A stretch of DNA of 8,840 nucleotides from Opitutaceae bacterium (GTDB lineage Bacteria; Verrucomicrobiota; Verrucomicrobiia; Opitutales; Opitutaceae): contig JADLBI010000166.1 in NCBI GenBank assembly GCA_020847775.1, positions 1 to 8,840 of the forward strand, written 5' to 3'. The position numbers were made by a program, and so were the translations under genes. The stretch's first letter is position 1. Each line of letters opens with the position of its first letter. The notes below the pieces were generated by a model. That model ran no database searches. It was not told where the DNA came from and was given only the letters and a program-made list of their open reading frames with translations. Shown piece after piece: positions 7,668 through 8,840 of this stretch.

Positions 7668-7685
7668 CCGCAACTCCACTACTCT

Positions 7686-8513
7686 TTATACCAACTGACG
7701 GCGGCGTAGGACAATCGCACCAACCAGTGTCAACGCGCCTAATATTGCGGCGTAGGCCGCTGGTTCCGGCACGGCTTGGATCGTGAACTTTGTTTGCGAA
7801 GTGTAGGCTCCGGCATAGCTGACCGAGCTCATGCCTCCGGAACCGTTGAAAGTGAATGGCTCTGTGCCACCGACGACGTCGTCAAAACTCAACTCAACGG
7901 TGTAACTTTGCCCCCCTGTAAGGGAGAAGGCCGGCACCGTGAAACTCTGCGTACTGACCCCGAAGCCCTCCGCGCCATTGTTGTATCCTTGGCCGAATAC
8001 ATAGATCCCCATGTGGTCGATCCCCGAGCCCCCAATCGTGATCGTAAGCGCCGTGTTGGGATTCCACGTTAACACACCACCGGATATCGTGCCGCCACTT
8101 AAGCTCGCAAGTGGGGCGGTCGGAAAGCTGTCACCCGTGAGTGAAATAACGGAAATAGTTTGGGAGAGGATCGTGATGCTGTAGGAGCCGCTGTTGTAGG
8201 CCGCATCCAGGGCGGTCGAGTCCGCATAATTGCTCTCTAGCTTCCACTCGCCATCACCCGCGTCGTAGCTGAAAGTGGTCGATCCTGAGCCGCCAGCCAG
8301 AGTGATCGACGGCGTTTCACCGGAAAGTCCGGAGCCTTCCACGCTAGCGTGAAATCCCCAAGGATTGCCGGGCACATCGGAAACGGTGCTATTGTCGACT
8401 TGGGTGTATGTGTGCTGTTTGCCCACAAAGACTGTATCCACCGTTTGACCCGAGGCAAAAGTAGCCGCGATAATCGCGCCCACGATAACGAGAGGCATAC
8501 GCATCGTTTTCAT
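7686..8513 (-). CDS. Secreted PEP-CTERM sorting-domain protein, function unknown
   Basis: This 275-residue exported protein starts with an N-terminal signal peptide (MKTMRMPLVIVGAIIAATFA, cleavage probably near SGQ at 21-23). A Ser/Gly/Thr-rich, beta-type body of about 220 residues follows, with no catalytic motif I recognise. It ends in a PEP-CTERM tail: VPEP at 248-251, a hydrophobic helix at about 253-268 and an Arg cluster RRR at 270-272. Such tails are recognised by exosortase, which processes the protein during delivery to the cell surface or matrix; no exosortase gene is in this window. The start ATG (8511-8513) is supported by GAAGGA 8 bases upstream. The gene lies 60 bases downstream of the OPT transporter gene on the same strand and converges on pepF with 18 bases between the stops. 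Its G+C content looks lower than that of its neighbours (52-53% in three 60-base samples), which is common for surface proteins and may also reflect transfer. Confidence 0.87.
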   Translation of the reverse strand: MKTMRMPLVIVGAIIAATFASGQTVDTVFVGKQHTYTQVDNSTVSDVPGNPWGFHASVEGSGLSGETPSITLAGGSGSTTFSYDAGDGEWKLESNYADSTALDAAYNSGSYSITILSQTISVISLTGDSFPTAPLASLSGGTISGGVLTWNPNTALTITIGGSGIDHMGIYVFGQGYNNGAEGFGVSTQSFTVPAFSLTGGQSYTVELSFDDVVGGTEPFTFNGSGGMSSVSYAGAYTSQTKFTIQAVPEPAAYAAILGALTLVGAIVLRRRQLV

Positions 8514-8521
8514 GATGGTTG

Positions 8522-8527
8522 TCCTTC
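8522..8527 (-). promoter_or_regulatory. Shine-Dalgarno of the PEP-CTERM gene
   Basis: GAAGGA on the minus strand ends 8 bases before the ATG at 8513. It supports this ATG over the in-frame ATG codons at residues 4 and 6. Confidence 0.6.
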
Positions 8528-8573
8528 AATTCGAATGCCGCCTGCAAGGCGACACAAATCTGTAGGGCCGCGA

Positions 8574-8840
8574 TCAACCAACCCGCGGCTTGAGGATACG
8601 CCCGCGCGCCGCGAGAAAAAGGAGCACGATCAAAATGGCGAAGGGCAAAAGCGACAACGCGTCCGCCCACGGTCCGTGATAGAACGGATTGTGCGCCATC
8701 GACCACGCGAACAGCGCGGCGTCGAATCGATCCAGCACGCCCGCGAGAAACGCGATGCCGATGCCCGCGATAGCACCACCCGCGATGTAGCCCGAGGCCA
8801 GCAGCACGCCGGGGCTCTTGTCGCTCTCCTCGATCTGCTG
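8574..8840 (-). CDS. OPT-family oligopeptide transporter, C-terminal fragment
   Basis: Only the last 88 residues of this integral membrane protein are in the window; the frame is open to the right edge and ends with TGA (8574-8576 on the plus strand). The fragment begins QQIEESDKSPGVLLASGYIA, continues GGAIAGIGIAFLAG, and ends in a second hydrophobic helix (LSLLPFAILIVLLFLAA) followed by a basic tail. A soluble segment, then PGVLLASGYIAGGA, then a final helix is the usual C-terminus of OPT transporters, proton-coupled importers of oligopeptides or metal chelates. The GTG at 8807 is internal to the frame and is not taken as the start. With so little sequence, the family call rests on the glycine-rich helix motif and the tail layout; the substrate is unknown. 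The gene may be cotranscribed with the PEP-CTERM gene 60 bases downstream. Confidence 0.65.
   Translation of the reverse strand, partial: QQIEESDKSPGVLLASGYIAGGAIAGIGIAFLAGVLDRFDAALFAWSMAHNPFYHGPWADALSLLPFAILIVLLFLAARGRILKPRVG

Noticed and set aside
7668..7685. Bidirectional terminator between the convergent pepF and PEP-CTERM genes.
   Set aside because: The 18 bases between the stops hold no inverted repeat that I can see.
8539..8551. Small hairpin CGCCT-GCA-AGGCG between the OPT and PEP-CTERM genes.
   Set aside because: A 5-bp stem without a T-run is within chance expectation in such sequence; it is not enough to call a terminator or operator.
1..8840. CRISPR array, tRNA or rRNA gene, insertion sequence, toxin-antitoxin pair or phage module.
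   Set aside because: No regularly spaced repeats, structured RNA signature, transposase motif or terminal inverted repeats were found, and the space is almost fully taken by the listed genes.

Overview
The window is a G+C-rich stretch of bacterial chromosome packed with genes; no stretch longer than about 80 bases lacks one. The best guess for the host is a verrucomicrobial bacterium of the Opitutaceae type. This rests on a PEP-CTERM protein ending in a VPEPAAYAA-type tail with an arginine cluster, an A1-type cytochrome c oxidase cluster with a Bacillus-type CtaG, and an OPT-family transporter. It is an inference from gene content, not from a marker gene.

Bases 3-3957 (+ strand) are the distal part of a terminal oxidase operon: subunit I (ctaD, its 5' end outside the window), subunit III (ctaE), the small subunit IV (ctaF) and the assembly factor ctaG. 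Gaps are 3, 7 and 30 bases. Subunits I and III, and probably IV, form the membrane complex that oxidises cytochrome c, reduces O2 and pumps protons; CtaG serves its copper insertion or assembly. Subunit II (ctaC) is not here and probably lies upstream. A perfect 12-bp inverted repeat overlaps the ctaG stop codon and probably marks the end of this unit.

Bases 4035-7667 (+ strand) hold two further genes: an SLC13-family permease with two TrkA-C domains, then, 24 bases later, an M3B oligoendopeptidase (pepF). The peptidase reading frame is interrupted by an in-frame TAG at 7338-7340. The same frame then continues for 108 more codons that clearly encode the missing conserved C-terminus. This is the most notable feature of the window: a nonsense mutation, an assembly error, or a read-through or recoded amber codon.

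Bases 7686-8840 (- strand) converge on pepF. They hold a secreted PEP-CTERM protein of unknown function and, upstream of it, the C-terminal end of an OPT-family oligopeptide transporter that runs off the window.

Most of the window is ordinary metabolism and I see no new defence, mobile or CRISPR-like system. The points worth a second look are the amber codon in pepF, an apparent two-helix insertion in CtaE, and a Gln at the usual Mg-ligand His position of CtaD.
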